Of a stretch of DNA of 34,992 bases, positions 1 through 8,192 are shown piece after piece. Position 1 is the stretch's first letter. Each line of letters opens with the position of its first letter. The notes under the pieces are model-generated. The model was not told the DNA's origin, did no database searches, and saw only the letters and a list, made by a program, of their open reading frames with translations. Both the position numbers and the translations under genes were made by a program. This stretch comes from Acanthamoeba sp. SK_2022b (taxonomy: Eukaryota > Discosea > Longamoebia > Acanthamoebidae). The stretch is from contig JANDJZ010000566.1 of the NCBI GenBank assembly GCA_027943245.1, positions 1 through 34,992 of the forward strand, read 5' to 3'.

Positions 1-30
1 CTGCAACAGCTGGTGAGGGCCGCGCAATGA
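1..30 (+). CDS. 3' end of an upstream ABC-transporter gene (probably the ATPase), partial
   Basis: The first ten codons of the window read LQQLVRAAQ and then stop (TGA at 28-30). The TGA overlaps the ATG of the permease gene at 27-29 (ATGA), the usual arrangement for translationally coupled genes of one transporter operon. Nothing recognisable of an ATPase fold remains in nine residues, so the ATP-binding identity is inferred only from position: a permease and a binding protein follow and the ATPase would otherwise be missing. Confidence 0.5.
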   Translation: MQQLVRAAQ

Positions 31-794
31 AGATTGCCAAAGAGCGTGGGCTTACCCGCCTGCGGCGTGGGCTGACGGTGTTTGCCGGCCTGCTGCTGCA
101 GTGGTGGCTGGCGGCGCAAAGCGGCATTCCGGCCTTTCTGCTGCCCACGCCGAGCGCGGTAGCGCAGGCGCTGTGGGACGGGCGTGGCTATCTCGCCTGG
201 CACACGCTGGTCACCGCTTCGGAGATCGTCAGCGGGCTGGCGCTGGGCGTGCTGCTCGGCGCAGCGCTGGCGCTGTGCATGATCTTCTCGCCGCGCCTGC
301 AACGCTGGCTGATGCCGCTGGTGCTCACCAGCCAGGCGATACCGGTGTTCGCCCTGGCGCCGCTGCTGGTGCTGTGGTTCGGCTTCGGCATGAGCGCCAA
401 AGTGGCGATGGCGGTGCTGGTGATTTTCTTCCCGGTGGTGTCGGCCTTTTTCGACGGGCTGCGCCGGGTCAACAACGACTATCTCGATCTGGCACGCACG
501 ATGCGCGCTTCGCGCTGGGCGCAGCTGCGGCACGTACGGCTGATGGCGGCGCTGCCGGCCTTCGGCTCCGGCCTGCGCATGGCCGCCGCCGTCGCGCCGA
601 TCGGCGCCATCATCGGCGAATGGGTCGGCTCGGCCGAAGGGCTGGGCTACGTGATGCTGAACGCCAACGCACGCATGCAGACCGACGTCTGCTTCGCCGC
701 GCTGTTTATTTTGGTGCTGATGACCGTGCTGCTGTGGGCTGCGGTGGATGCGCTGCTGCGGCGCCTGATCGCCTGGGCGCCGGAAAACGACTGA
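27..794 (+). CDS. ABC transporter permease, ThiX/SsuC/TauC-type
   Basis: Inner-membrane permease of an importer with an NMT1-like binding protein. The 255-residue protein has about six hydrophobic segments. A binding-protein-dependent transport signature lies around residues 150-200, where an EAA-like loop includes the LDLARTMRAS and GAIIGEWVGSAEGLG stretches that contact the ATPase. The start overlaps the stop of the preceding gene, and the binding-protein gene follows 35 bp downstream, so all three belong to one operon. The family covers pyrimidine-precursor (ThiXYZ), taurine and alkanesulfonate uptake. The neighbouring ThiY-like binding protein favours thiamine-pyrimidine precursors, but the substrate cannot be read from the permease alone. 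Confidence 0.85.
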   Translation: MKIAKERGLTRLRRGLTVFAGLLLQWWLAAQSGIPAFLLPTPSAVAQALWDGRGYLAWHTLVTASEIVSGLALGVLLGAALALCMIFSPRLQRWLMPLVLTSQAIPVFALAPLLVLWFGFGMSAKVAMAVLVIFFPVVSAFFDGLRRVNNDYLDLARTMRASRWAQLRHVRLMAALPAFGSGLRMAAAVAPIGAIIGEWVGSAEGLGYVMLNANARMQTDVCFAALFILVLMTVLLWAAVDALLRRLIAWAPEND

Positions 795-829
795 TGATTG
801 CAACCATAACCAGGGATAAAGGAACGACC

Positions 830-1765
830 ATGATCAAACAAACCGTTTGCGGGCTGCTGCTCGGCGCCGCCATCACCGGCCAGGCCGGCGCGGCCGAAAA
901 GCTGACGCTGGTGCTCGACTGGTACATCAACCCCGATCACGCGCCGATTATGGTGGCCGAGCAGATCGGCGCCTTCAAGGCCGAAGGGCTGGACGTCAAG
1001 ATCGTGCCGCCGTCCGATCCGGCGCTGCCGCCGCGGCTGGTGGCCGCCAAACAGGCCGACCTCGCCATCACCTATCAGCCGCAGCTGCATTTCTTCGCCG
1101 ATCAGGGCCTGCCGCTGATGCGCGTCGGCACGCTGATCAACACGCCGCTGAATACGGTGATCGCGCTGGATAAAAACATCACGTCGCCGGCGGATCTCAA
1201 GGGCAAAACGGTGGGTTACTCGGTCAGCGGCATCGAACAGGCGACGCTGGCCACCATGGTCGAACACGAGCACCTCAAGCCGCAGGACATCAAGCTTATC
1301 AACGTCAACTTCCAGCTGACCAGCGCCCTGCTGGCGGGCCAGGTCGATGCGGTGATCGGCGGCTACCGCAACATCGAAGCGCTGGAGCTGAAGCTGCAGG
1401 GCAAGACGCCGGTGGTGTTCAACGTCGAAGATTACGGCGTGCCGGCCTACGACGAGCTGATCATCGTCGCCCACCGCGATGCGGTGAACGAGCCGAAAAT
1501 CCGCAAGTTCCTCGCCGCATTGAAGCAAGGCAGCGACTACCTGCATGCGCACCCGCAGGACACCTGGCTGGCGTTCGCCAAGGCGCACCCGGAGCTGAAT
1601 ACCGAGCTGAACAAACAGGCGTGGCAAGCCAGCCTGCCGCTGTTCGCCCGCGATCCGGTCAAGCTGGATCGCGCACGCTACCAGGCTTACGAACAGTTCC
1701 TGTTCGACAACAAGCTGATCAAGAAAATCACGCCGGTGGAACAGTACGCGGTGGAGCTGGACTGA
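830..1765 (+). CDS. ABC transporter substrate-binding protein, NMT1/ThiY-like
   Basis: Periplasmic binding protein of 311 residues. The ATG at 830 follows an AAAGGA ribosome-binding site. The N-terminus is a clear signal peptide (MIKQ, then a hydrophobic core, with likely cleavage after AGA, before AEKLTL). The mature start, with LDWYINPDHAPIMVA, resembles the NMT1/ThiY family signature for binding pyrimidine (HMP-type) thiamine precursors. The two-lobe hinge pattern (KGKTVGYSVSG, then AGQVDAVIGGY) is typical of type II binding proteins. It is the last gene of the transporter operon and runs into a convergent gene whose stop directly abuts it. Riboflavin-type or sulfonate binding proteins of the same fold are alternatives. 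No riboswitch is visible because the operon start lies outside the window. Confidence 0.82.
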   Translation: MIKQTVCGLLLGAAITGQAGAAEKLTLVLDWYINPDHAPIMVAEQIGAFKAEGLDVKIVPPSDPALPPRLVAAKQADLAITYQPQLHFFADQGLPLMRVGTLINTPLNTVIALDKNITSPADLKGKTVGYSVSGIEQATLATMVEHEHLKPQDIKLINVNFQLTSALLAGQVDAVIGGYRNIEALELKLQGKTPVVFNVEDYGVPAYDELIIVAHRDAVNEPKIRKFLAALKQGSDYLHAHPQDTWLAFAKAHPELNTELNKQAWQASLPLFARDPVKLDRARYQAYEQFLFDNKLIKKITPVEQYAVELD

Positions 1766-2506
1766 TCACGCCGAGGCGGCCGGTGGCGCCACCGTCACCT
1801 CGCCCTGGCCGCTGCGCTGCAAGGCCGCCTTCACCAACCCGTTGGCCTTGCAGCGCTCGATAAAATCGTTCACGTAGGCGGCGCCCTGAGTTTTTTGCTG
1901 CGGCACCGCCATCGCCTGCCGGATGGCGGTGAAGTGCCCCTCCAGCACCCGGTAGCCGGGATGGGCGGCCGCAGCGGCCAACAGCGGCTGGCGCACGCCG
2001 GCCGCCGCCTCCAGCCCCCGTTCGAAAAACAGCGCGATCGCCTCGGCGGAGGTTGCCGCCCGCACCAGCTGCGCCTGCTGCAGCGTGCGCGATAAAAACA
2101 GATCGTACGCCGCCCCCTGGCCGACCGCGATGCGCACCTCCGGCCTGTCGAGCTGCGCCACCTCAAAGTAAGGCGCGTCGTTCGCCACCAGATAGGTTCC
2201 CTCGATGATCACGTAGGGCTCGCTGAAGGCGATCTGCGCCGCGCGCACCGGCTCGATGGCCATAAACGCCAGGTTCCAGGCGCCGCTGTCCAGGTCGGCG
2301 AACACCTTGCCCGCCGCGTCATAGGTGACCAGTTCGAGCGCCACGCCCAGTTCCTGGGCCAGCGCGGCGGCCAGCTCCACCGAAGCGCCTTGCGGTTTGC
2401 CACCGGCCCCGGCCTGTGCCAGCACCGGATTGCCGTAGTTGATCGCCGCGCGCAACACGCCTTGCGGGGCCAGATCGTCGAGTACCGCGGCGGGAATCGT
2501 CTGCAT
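1766..2506 (-). CDS. Family 3 substrate-binding-like protein lacking a signal peptide
   Basis: This 246-residue protein has the solute-binding family 3 (amino-acid type) layout. It contains an N-terminal GVLRAAINYGNPVLA strand, an ASVELAAALAQELGV helix, the WNLAFMAIEPVRAAQIAFSEPY segment and a second lobe beginning RIAVGQGAAYD. Family members are normally periplasmic, but this one starts MQTIPAAVLDDL with no hydrophobic leader. The start is well fixed by an AGGAGG site four to five bases upstream, and no leader is seen in frame further upstream. No permease or ATPase gene adjoins it. It may be a cytoplasmic sensor or enzyme-like relative. It is convergent with the preceding operon, with no gap between the stop codons. 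Confidence 0.7.
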   Translation of the reverse strand: MQTIPAAVLDDLAPQGVLRAAINYGNPVLAQAGAGGKPQGASVELAAALAQELGVALELVTYDAAGKVFADLDSGAWNLAFMAIEPVRAAQIAFSEPYVIIEGTYLVANDAPYFEVAQLDRPEVRIAVGQGAAYDLFLSRTLQQAQLVRAATSAEAIALFFERGLEAAAGVRQPLLAAAAAHPGYRVLEGHFTAIRQAMAVPQQKTQGAAYVNDFIERCKANGLVKAALQRSGQGEVTVAPPAASA

Positions 2507-2792
2507 ACTTCCTCCTGAATGGCTGATGGGCGCACCGTCGTGGCGCTCATTAAGCGTAGAGCGAAACCTCCGACCAGCAAGCTTTCGCCGCCGAGGCCGC
2601 CGTCGGCGTGATTAACGTCACACTATTGTCATAAAAATGTACAATAGCCGCCGCTCGTCGGCCGTAGCGGGAGATCGCGCGTTGTTCCGCCGCCGGCAAT
2701 AGGCTATACCCTTCACTTTTCGCGCCGCGGCACGCTCGGCGGCGCAAACCAGGGCAGCAACGGTTTTATTTCAATCAGACAAGGTTTGGCGG
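2507..2792. other. Intergenic region between divergent genes (promoters of opgB and the binding-protein-like gene)
   Basis: These 286 bp separate two divergently transcribed genes and contain no convincing ORF. A moderately A+T-rich stretch lies at 2610-2650 in otherwise GC-rich DNA, and control signals are most likely there. Confidence 0.5.
2617..2645 (+). promoter_or_regulatory. Candidate sigma-70 promoter for opgB
   Basis: GTCACA at 2617-2622 and TACAAT at 2640-2645 are separated by 17 bp. This would give a 5' leader of roughly 140 nt before the opgB ATG. It is a sequence match only, and the -35 hexamer is weak. Confidence 0.35.
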
Positions 2793-5096
2793 ATGGTTTT
2801 AGCAGTCGTTTCGTTTGTTCTCTTTTTGGCGTCGATTTTGATTTATCGCACCCGGGCCGCCGCCAACCGCTGGTGGTTCGCCATTCTGCTGACGCTGCTC
2901 GGCAGCTATCTGGTGCTGAACGTCATCCTGATCGCCAGCAACTACTTCACCGGCGACGGCATCACCGACGCGGTGATTTACACCGTCACCAGCAGCCTCA
3001 AAGGCGCGGGCATCAGCAAATACGTGCTGCCGTTTATCGGCCTGCTGGCGGCGTTGGGACTTATCTTCGCGGTGCTGGCCCGCAGCCTGCTGCGCCGCAA
3101 GGCCAAAGGCAGCAGCGTGGCCTACAGCGTCGTCGCCGTGCTGCTGGCGCTGTTCTCGGTCGGCACCACCCCGGCGTTTCAGGACATCTCGCTGCTGGTC
3201 AAGAGCCAGATCGTCGGCGATACCGCCGATTTCACCACCTACTACAAGGCGCCGAAAAAGACCGTACAGGGCAAGCGGCCGAACCTGGTGTACATCTATG
3301 CCGAGAGTCTGGAGCGCACCTACTTCGATACCGAGCTGTTTCCCGGCCTGGCCGACGAGCTGAACGCCCTGCGCACGGACAGCATCGATTTCAGCAACAC
3401 CCAGCAGCTGCCGGGCACTGGTTACACCATCGCCGGCATGGTCGCCTCGCAGTGCGGCATTCCGCTGTTCGCGCCCTTCGACGGCAACGCCTCCAGCGCG
3501 GTCTCCACCTTCTACCCGGAGAACGTCTGCCTGGGCGACGTGCTGAAGGCCGCCGGCTACAGCAACTATTTCTATCAGGGCGCCGAGCTGGCGTTCGCCG
3601 GTAAAGACACCTTCCTGAAATCCCACGGCTTCGACCACGTTTACGGCTTCAAAGAGCTGCGCGAACAGGTCGCCGATCCGAGCTACAAAAACGACTGGGG
3701 CTGGTACGACGACAGCGTGCTGGACGTGGTGTACGGCAAGTTCGTCGAGCTGTCCAAGCAGCGCCAACCGTTCTCGCTGTTTACCCTGACCGTCGACACC
3801 CATCACCCGGACGGCTTTATCTCCGCCGGCTGCAGCAAGAAAAGTTACGCCTGGCAGAATAAAGAAAATCGCTCGCTAAGCGCGGTGGCCTGCAGCCAGC
3901 AACACATCGCCGCGCTGATCGACAAGATCAAACGCTCGCCCTATTTCAGCAACACCGTGATCGTGGTGTCCTCCGATCATCTGGCGATGAACAACACCGC
4001 CTACGATATCCTGACCAAACAGAAGCGCCGCAACCTGTTCTTCATCATCGACGGCACCCGGCCGCTGGCGGAACAGCGCAACGAGAAGCGCAGCACGCTG
4101 GACAACGGCGCCACGGTGCTGGACGTGATGGGCGGCGACAACTACATCGGCCTCGGCCGCAGCAGCCTGTCGGCGCCGTCGCTGTCTACGGTGTTCCTGA
4201 ACATCGAAGAGAAGATCAACGGCTGGAAACCGGCGGTGATCAACCAGTGGGGCCTGCCGAACCGCATCAGCGACTACAGCGTCGATACGCGCCAGCGCAG
4301 CTTCAGCTTCTCCGGCGTCACCTACAAGGTGCCGTTCATTCTGCGGGTAGGCGATAACCGCATCGAACCGATGTTCAACGTCTACCTTTCCACCCCGCTG
4401 CGCAAACAGCTGGCCGGGCTGGGCGCGGGGGAAAAATTCGTCTGGGTCGATAAATGCTATGAGATCGGCCGGGTCTGGGCGCCGCAGCTGGCGCTAAGCA
4501 CCGACATCTGCGTGGCCTCCGGCACCCTGGCCTCACCGCCGCAGATCGTGCAGGCCAGCGGCGAACGCTTCCGCAGCAAGGTGAGCTTTACCGCCCCGGC
4601 GGCGGACAGCGTCGCCGATTATCAAAACGCCGTTGCTCGCCTGCAGGTGGACGACGCGGCGATGAAGTACCGGGCGGACAGCATCGAGTTCATGCTGCCC
4701 GGCCTGCCGGAGCAGGTGAAAGCCATCACCGGCGTTTCCGGCGTCGAGGAGTGGGGCCGCTGGTCCGATGCCAACCTGGCGCCGGCGGTCGACATCGATT
4801 ACGTCGATCCGCTGCCGAAGCGCTTCGATCTGGTGCTGCGCGCCCGCGCCTACGGCAATAACGTCGGCGAACCGATTTCGGTGCGCGTCGGCGACGAAGA
4901 GCGCTTCGTGTCGCTCGGCGAACAGGACAGCACCGTCACCCTGCGCTTCGACAACCCGCGCGGCGCGCAGAAGATCAGCATTACCCCGCCGGCCCCCACC
5001 GAGCCGAAAGAGAGCGCCAGCGGCGGCTTTACGCCGAAGAAGCTGGGCATCGGCCTGGTGTCGTTGAAGGTCGAGGCGGCCGACCCCGCCTCCTGA
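2793..5096 (+). CDS. opgB: Phosphoglycerol transferase I (OpgB/MdoB)
   Basis: Inner-membrane enzyme with a periplasmic catalytic domain that moves phosphoglycerol from phosphatidylglycerol onto osmoregulated periplasmic glucans. The length of 767 residues matches the enterobacterial family (about 760). Membrane segments lie at about 3-20, 29-49, 78-97 and 109-125. They are followed by an alkaline-phosphatase-superfamily (LtaS-like) domain with NLVYIYAESLERTY (metal-binding Glu near 171), QLPGTGYTIAGM (nucleophilic Thr near 212), TVDTHHPDG and VSSDHLAMNN (metal-ligand region). The C-terminal part ends in a conserved RKLGIG-like segment. AAGG eight bases upstream supports the ATG. It is followed by a strong terminator, so it is probably a single-gene unit. 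Confidence 0.95.
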   Translation: MVLAVVSFVLFLASILIYRTRAAANRWWFAILLTLLGSYLVLNVILIASNYFTGDGITDAVIYTVTSSLKGAGISKYVLPFIGLLAALGLIFAVLARSLLRRKAKGSSVAYSVVAVLLALFSVGTTPAFQDISLLVKSQIVGDTADFTTYYKAPKKTVQGKRPNLVYIYAESLERTYFDTELFPGLADELNALRTDSIDFSNTQQLPGTGYTIAGMVASQCGIPLFAPFDGNASSAVSTFYPENVCLGDVLKAAGYSNYFYQGAELAFAGKDTFLKSHGFDHVYGFKELREQVADPSYKNDWGWYDDSVLDVVYGKFVELSKQRQPFSLFTLTVDTHHPDGFISAGCSKKSYAWQNKENRSLSAVACSQQHIAALIDKIKRSPYFSNTVIVVSSDHLAMNNTAYDILTKQKRRNLFFIIDGTRPLAEQRNEKRSTLDNGATVLDVMGGDNYIGLGRSSLSAPSLSTVFLNIEEKINGWKPAVINQWGLPNRISDYSVDTRQRSFSFSGVTYKVPFILRVGDNRIEPMFNVYLSTPLRKQLAGLGAGEKFVWVDKCYEIGRVWAPQLALSTDICVASGTLASPPQIVQASGERFRSKVSFTAPAADSVADYQNAVARLQVDDAAMKYRADSIEFMLPGLPEQVKAITGVSGVEEWGRWSDANLAPAVDIDYVDPLPKRFDLVLRARAYGNNVGEPISVRVGDEERFVSLGEQDSTVTLRFDNPRGAQKISITPPAPTEPKESASGGFTPKKLGIGLVSLKVEAADPAS

Positions 5097-5098
5097 TC

Positions 5099-5129
5099 AC
5101 CGCGCCTTCACGGGCGCGGTATTTTCTTT
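5099..5129 (+). terminator. Rho-independent terminator of opgB
   Basis: An 8-bp GC-rich stem (ACCGCGCC / GGCGCGGT) with a six-base loop starts two bases after the opgB stop. It is followed by a T-rich run (attttcttt). Confidence 0.8.
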
Positions 5130-5234
5130 GCCGCGCCCGTCATTTCGACCAAGCTTTTACGCCCTTCTTCGGCTAACCTGTGACGGTAAAACGCCGCAAC
5201 CCCGCCACAGAGCCGGGACATCCAAGGAGAAAGT

Positions 5235-6698
5235 ATGAGCTATGCCCCACCTCGCAGCGGCCTCAGCGCCGATCAGGCACTCGATCAACTGGAAGCCCTG
5301 TATGACGCCGCGGTAGACGCGCTGCGTCAGGCGGTCGGCGACTTTATCAGCCACGGCACGCTGCCGGATGTGCAGGCGCGCGCCGCCGGGCTGTTCGTGT
5401 ATCCCGAACTGCGCGTCAGCTGGGACGGGCAGCAATCCGGCCCGAGCAAAACCCGCGCCTTCGGCCGCTTCACCCATCCCGGCAGCTACAGCACCACCGT
5501 GACCCGGCCGCAGCTGTTCCGCCACTATCTGGCCGAACAGCTGGCGATGCTGGAGCACGATTACGCCGCCCATATCGAAGTGGCGCCGTCGCAGCAGGAG
5601 ATCCCGTTCCCTTACGTGATCGACGGCTCCAGCCTGGCGCTCGATCGCTCGATGAGCGCCGGCATCGCGCAGCATTTCCCCACCACCGAGCTGGCGCAGA
5701 TCGGTGACGAAACCGCCGACGGCCTGTACCACACCACCGACAACCATTTCCCGCTGTCGCATTTCGATGCGCTGCGCGCGGATTTCTCGCTGGCGCGGCT
5801 GCGGCACTACACCGGCACGCCGGTGGAACACTTCCAGCCGTTCGTGCTGTTCACCAACTACACCCGCTATGTGGATGAGTTCGTGCGCTGGGCCTGCGCC
5901 CAGATCGCCGATCCGGCCAGCCCGTACATCGCGCTCTCCAGCGCCGGCGGCACCTACATCACGCCGGAAACCAGCGCCCCGGAACAGGCGGTGTCCGATC
6001 TGGCGTGGAAAAACCACCAGATGCCGGCCTATCACCTGATTTCGCGCACCGGCCAGGGCATCACGCTGATCAACATCGGCGTCGGCCCGTCCAACGCCAA
6101 GACTATCTGCGATCACCTGGCGGTGTTGCGCCCGAGCGCCTGGCTGATGATCGGCCACTGCGGCGGCCTGCGCGAAAGCCAGTCGATCGGCGATTATGTG
6201 CTGGCCCACGCCTATCTGCGCGACGATCACGTGCTGGATGCGGTGCTGCCGCCGGATATTCCGATCCCGAGCATCGCCGAGGTGCAGCGCGCCCTGTACG
6301 ACGCCACCAAGATGGTCAGCGGCATGCCCGGTGAAGAGGTCAAACAGCGCCTGCGCACCGGCACCGTGGTCACCACCGACGATCGCAACTGGGAGCTGCG
6401 CTATTCCGCTTCGGCGCGGCGCTTCAACCTCAGCCGCGCGGTGGCGGTCGACATGGAGAGCGCCACCATCGCCGCTCAGGGTTACCGCTTCCGGGTGCCG
6501 TACGGCACGCTGTTGTGCGTCTCCGACAAACCGCTGCACGGCGAAATAAAACTGCCGGGCCAGGCCAACCGCTTCTACGAAGGGGCGATCTCCGAGCACC
6601 TGCAGATCGGCATCTGCGCCATCGATCTGCTGCGCGCCGAGGGCGATCGCCTGCACTCGCGCAAGCTGCGCACCTTCAACGAACCGCCGTTCCGATAA
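5235..6698 (+). CDS. amn: AMP nucleosidase
   Basis: Hydrolyses AMP to adenine and ribose 5-phosphate in the cytosol, adjusting adenylate pools. The 487-residue protein matches Amn (E. coli 484). The N-terminal half (about 1-190) corresponds to the Amn-specific regulatory domain, with conserved YPELRVSWDG and FGRFTHPGSYSTTVTRP segments. The C-terminal half is a purine/uridine phosphorylase-type fold with LINIGVGPSNAKT, MIGHCGGLRESQSIGDYVLA and the VDMESATIAAQG segment that positions the ribose. AAGGAGA four bases before the ATG fixes the start. The order amn - nac - tRNA-Asn resembles the corresponding region of other enterobacteria. Confidence 0.96.
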   Translation: MSYAPPRSGLSADQALDQLEALYDAAVDALRQAVGDFISHGTLPDVQARAAGLFVYPELRVSWDGQQSGPSKTRAFGRFTHPGSYSTTVTRPQLFRHYLAEQLAMLEHDYAAHIEVAPSQQEIPFPYVIDGSSLALDRSMSAGIAQHFPTTELAQIGDETADGLYHTTDNHFPLSHFDALRADFSLARLRHYTGTPVEHFQPFVLFTNYTRYVDEFVRWACAQIADPASPYIALSSAGGTYITPETSAPEQAVSDLAWKNHQMPAYHLISRTGQGITLINIGVGPSNAKTICDHLAVLRPSAWLMIGHCGGLRESQSIGDYVLAHAYLRDDHVLDAVLPPDIPIPSIAEVQRALYDATKMVSGMPGEEVKQRLRTGTVVTTDDRNWELRYSASARRFNLSRAVAVDMESATIAAQGYRFRVPYGTLLCVSDKPLHGEIKLPGQANRFYEGAISEHLQIGICAIDLLRAEGDRLHSRKLRTFNEPPFR

Positions 6699-6707
6699 CG
6701 GTTATCA

Positions 6708-6732
6708 GGCCCGCTGCGGCGGGCCGTTTTTT
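6708..6732 (+). terminator. Terminator between amn and nac
   Basis: A 7-bp stem GGCCCGC / GCGGGCC closes a TGCG loop and is followed by GTTTTTT. It ends just before the stop codon of the convergent nac gene. Confidence 0.8.
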
Positions 6733-6734
6733 CC

Positions 6735-7658
6735 TCAACGCACCAGCGCCAGCGCGCGTTTCTCCTGGCTGCGGCCGCCGGCGATCGACAGCAGCATGTC
6801 TTTGACCAGCAGCGCCGGGGCGGACAGCGCCTGTTGGCCCGACATGCACAGCGCCAGCGGTACCGACATCGTCGGCGCATTGATGCGCGCCATCCAGGCC
6901 TTGGCCGGGCCGATCATCGCGCGCGCCACCGATTCAGGCAGCACGGTCGCCCCCAGCCCGCCGGCGATCGCGGCGCTCAGCGCGCCCGAGGATTCGATCT
7001 CCCCCACCACGTTGATCGCCAATTTACGCAGCGCCATCGCCTCCTCCAGCTGATTGCGCACCGCATCGCCCTCGCGCGGCAGGAACAGGTTCAGCCGCGC
7101 CACATCCAGCAGCTCGACGCTGTTGCCGGGATGCGGCACCGCGCGCGTCGCCACCAGATAGAGATCTTCCCGCATCAGTGCGATGGCGTGCAGCCCGGCG
7201 GGCATCTTGGCACCGTAGACCATCGCCATGTCCAGCGTCTGATTGGCCACCTGCCCGGCCAGCGCCGCGCCGCTGTTCTCATGCAGGCTGAGCAGGATGC
7301 CCGGCTGCTGATCGCGCAGGCTCTGCAGCAGCGGCAGCGCCAGCTGCGCCGCGGTGCTGCCCGACGCCAACCCGAGAGACACCTGGCCGCTCATCGCCTG
7401 CCCGGCGCTGTTGACCGCGCTCTGCGCCTGCTCGCACTGGCGCAGAATGGTCTGTGCGTGGGCATAGAGAATATTGCCGGCCTCGGTCGGCTGCACCCCG
7501 CGCTTGGTGCGGATCAGCAGCTGTTGCTTCAGCTCCCCCTCCAGCGTCGCCAGCTGCTGGCTGAGCGCCGGCTGGGCGATGTGCAACACCTCCGCCGCCT
7601 GGGTCAGGCTGCCGATATCAACGATTTTCACGAAGTACTTCAGACGTCTGAAATTCAT
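6735..7658 (-). CDS. nac: LysR-type nitrogen assimilation control regulator Nac
   Basis: The 307-residue LysR regulator starts MNFRRLKYFVKIVDIGSLTQAAEVLHIAQPALSQQ, the winged-helix DNA-binding region (residues 1-60) characteristic of Nac (305 residues in E. coli and Klebsiella). Nac links the NtrC nitrogen-limitation response to sigma-70 promoters, activating histidine and urea utilisation genes and repressing gdhA and others (established for Klebsiella and E. coli). The effector domain covers about 90-300. The location beside tRNA-Asn matches the nac neighbourhood in other enterobacteria, and a sigma-54 promoter candidate lies 55-70 bp upstream of the start codon. All this supports Nac over its paralogue Cbl. 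Confidence 0.9.
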   Translation of the reverse strand: MNFRRLKYFVKIVDIGSLTQAAEVLHIAQPALSQQLATLEGELKQQLLIRTKRGVQPTEAGNILYAHAQTILRQCEQAQSAVNSAGQAMSGQVSLGLASGSTAAQLALPLLQSLRDQQPGILLSLHENSGAALAGQVANQTLDMAMVYGAKMPAGLHAIALMREDLYLVATRAVPHPGNSVELLDVARLNLFLPREGDAVRNQLEEAMALRKLAINVVGEIESSGALSAAIAGGLGATVLPESVARAMIGPAKAWMARINAPTMSVPLALCMSGQQALSAPALLVKDMLLSIAGGRSQEKRALALVR

Positions 7659-7712
7659 AGTGCCTCCAGCGAGCCGCTAAATTGAGAATGCCGAAATCCG
7701 GTCAGGCACCGC

Positions 7713-7728
7713 AGCAAGATCCGGGCCA
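7713..7728 (-). promoter_or_regulatory. Sigma-54 promoter candidate of nac
   Basis: Read on the minus strand the site is TGGCCC-N5-TTGCT. It matches the sigma-54 consensus TGGCAC-N5-TTGC(A/T) except for one base in the -24 element, and both the -24 GG and -12 GC dinucleotides are in register. Transcription would begin near 7701, about 43 nt before the nac ATG. nac is sigma-54/NtrC-dependent in Klebsiella and E. coli. A TTGCACC half-site at 7814-7820 could be part of an NtrC enhancer, but I see no full palindrome. Confidence 0.65.
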
Positions 7729-7947
7729 GAGTCGGTAAACGGCCATGGAAGCGGGATACACGGCGGCCGACGGCCGTTCGCCGGGCGGCGCGCGCCACAA
7801 CGCAGGGCAGGCGTTGCACCACAGGCAAGCAACGGCCCGAACAACGGGCCATCAGGGGGCACTGCGCGCGGGATAAGCGACAAAAGCGAGAAAAAGCAGC
7901 AGGTTGGGCAATCTTGCAGCAAACGAACGCATCGGGCGTTTTCACGC
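7729..7947. other. GC-rich spacer between the nac promoter and the tRNA-Asn promoter
   Basis: No supported gene. The minus-strand open frames here overlap each other in different frames, lack ribosome-binding sites and have no recognisable product. NtrC binding sites for nac would be expected in this stretch. Confidence 0.4.
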
Positions 7948-7976
7948 TTTACAAGCCGCAACCGCCCCGCTATTAT
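7948..7976 (+). promoter_or_regulatory. Sigma-70 promoter of tRNA-Asn
   Basis: TTTACA (7948-7953) and TATTAT (7971-7976) are spaced by 17 bp. A GC-rich discriminator (CGCCCC) follows, as is typical for stringently controlled stable-RNA promoters. Transcription would start near 7983, a dozen bases before the mature tRNA. Confidence 0.75.
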
Positions 7977-7994
7977 TCGCCCCGTTCACACGAT

Positions 7995-8070
7995 TCCTCT
8001 GTAGTTCAGTCGGTAGAACGGCGGACTGTTAATCCGTATGTCACTGGTTCGAGTCCAGTCAGAGGAGCCA
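7995..8070 (+). tRNA. asn tRNA: tRNA-Asn (anticodon GTT)
   Basis: A 76-nt cloverleaf. The acceptor stem TCCTCTG pairs with CAGAGGA, the D arm contains AGTTCAGTCGGTAGAAC, the anticodon loop is CTGTTAA with GTT at 8028-8030, and the T arm contains GGTTCGAGTCC. The 3' GCCA is encoded. It agrees closely with enterobacterial tRNA-Asn. It has its own promoter and terminator and borders an accessory insert, but no copy of its 3' end was found at the far end of that insert. Confidence 0.97.
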
Positions 8071-8080
8071 TATTTAGAGA

Positions 8081-8113
8081 AGCCCGCTCAGGGAAACCTG
8101 AGCGGGCTTTTTG
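8081..8113 (+). terminator. Terminator of tRNA-Asn
   Basis: A perfect 12-bp stem (AGCCCGCTCAGG / CCTGAGCGGGCT) closed by a GAAA tetraloop, followed by TTTTTG. Eleven bases separate it from the tRNA 3' end. Confidence 0.92.
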
Positions 8114-8127
8114 TATTTCAGCCGCCG

Positions 8128-8192
8128 TCAAAAGCTGCGTTTCGCCACCAGATAGGCGCCCGCCACCAGCAGCAGGGCGCCGAACAGCGCCG
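8128..8192. repeat. 65-bp direct repeat, left copy (3' end of ydcZ)
   Basis: Identical to 11551-11615 except for one base (G at 8175, A at 11598). It contains the last 21 codons and stop of ydcZ on the minus strand. The two copies are 3,423 bp apart and bracket the accessory segment. Homology stops abruptly at 8193, where the sequence changes to a tsgA-like reading frame. Confidence 0.9.

Noticed and set aside
101..829. Long plus-strand open frame running into the binding-protein gene from 101
   Set aside because: It overlaps the permease gene in another frame and gives an Arg/Ala/Gly-rich non-protein-like sequence. The real start of the binding protein is the ATG at 830 with a ribosome-binding site and signal peptide.
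5157..6656. 499-codon minus-strand open frame opposite amn
   Set aside because: High-GC antisense shadow with low-complexity composition. amn has clear family motifs on the plus strand.
7655..7961. Overlapping minus-strand open frames between nac and tRNA-Asn
   Set aside because: Two different frames cover the same GC-rich stretch, without ribosome-binding sites or family resemblance. The region fits better as the nac control region.
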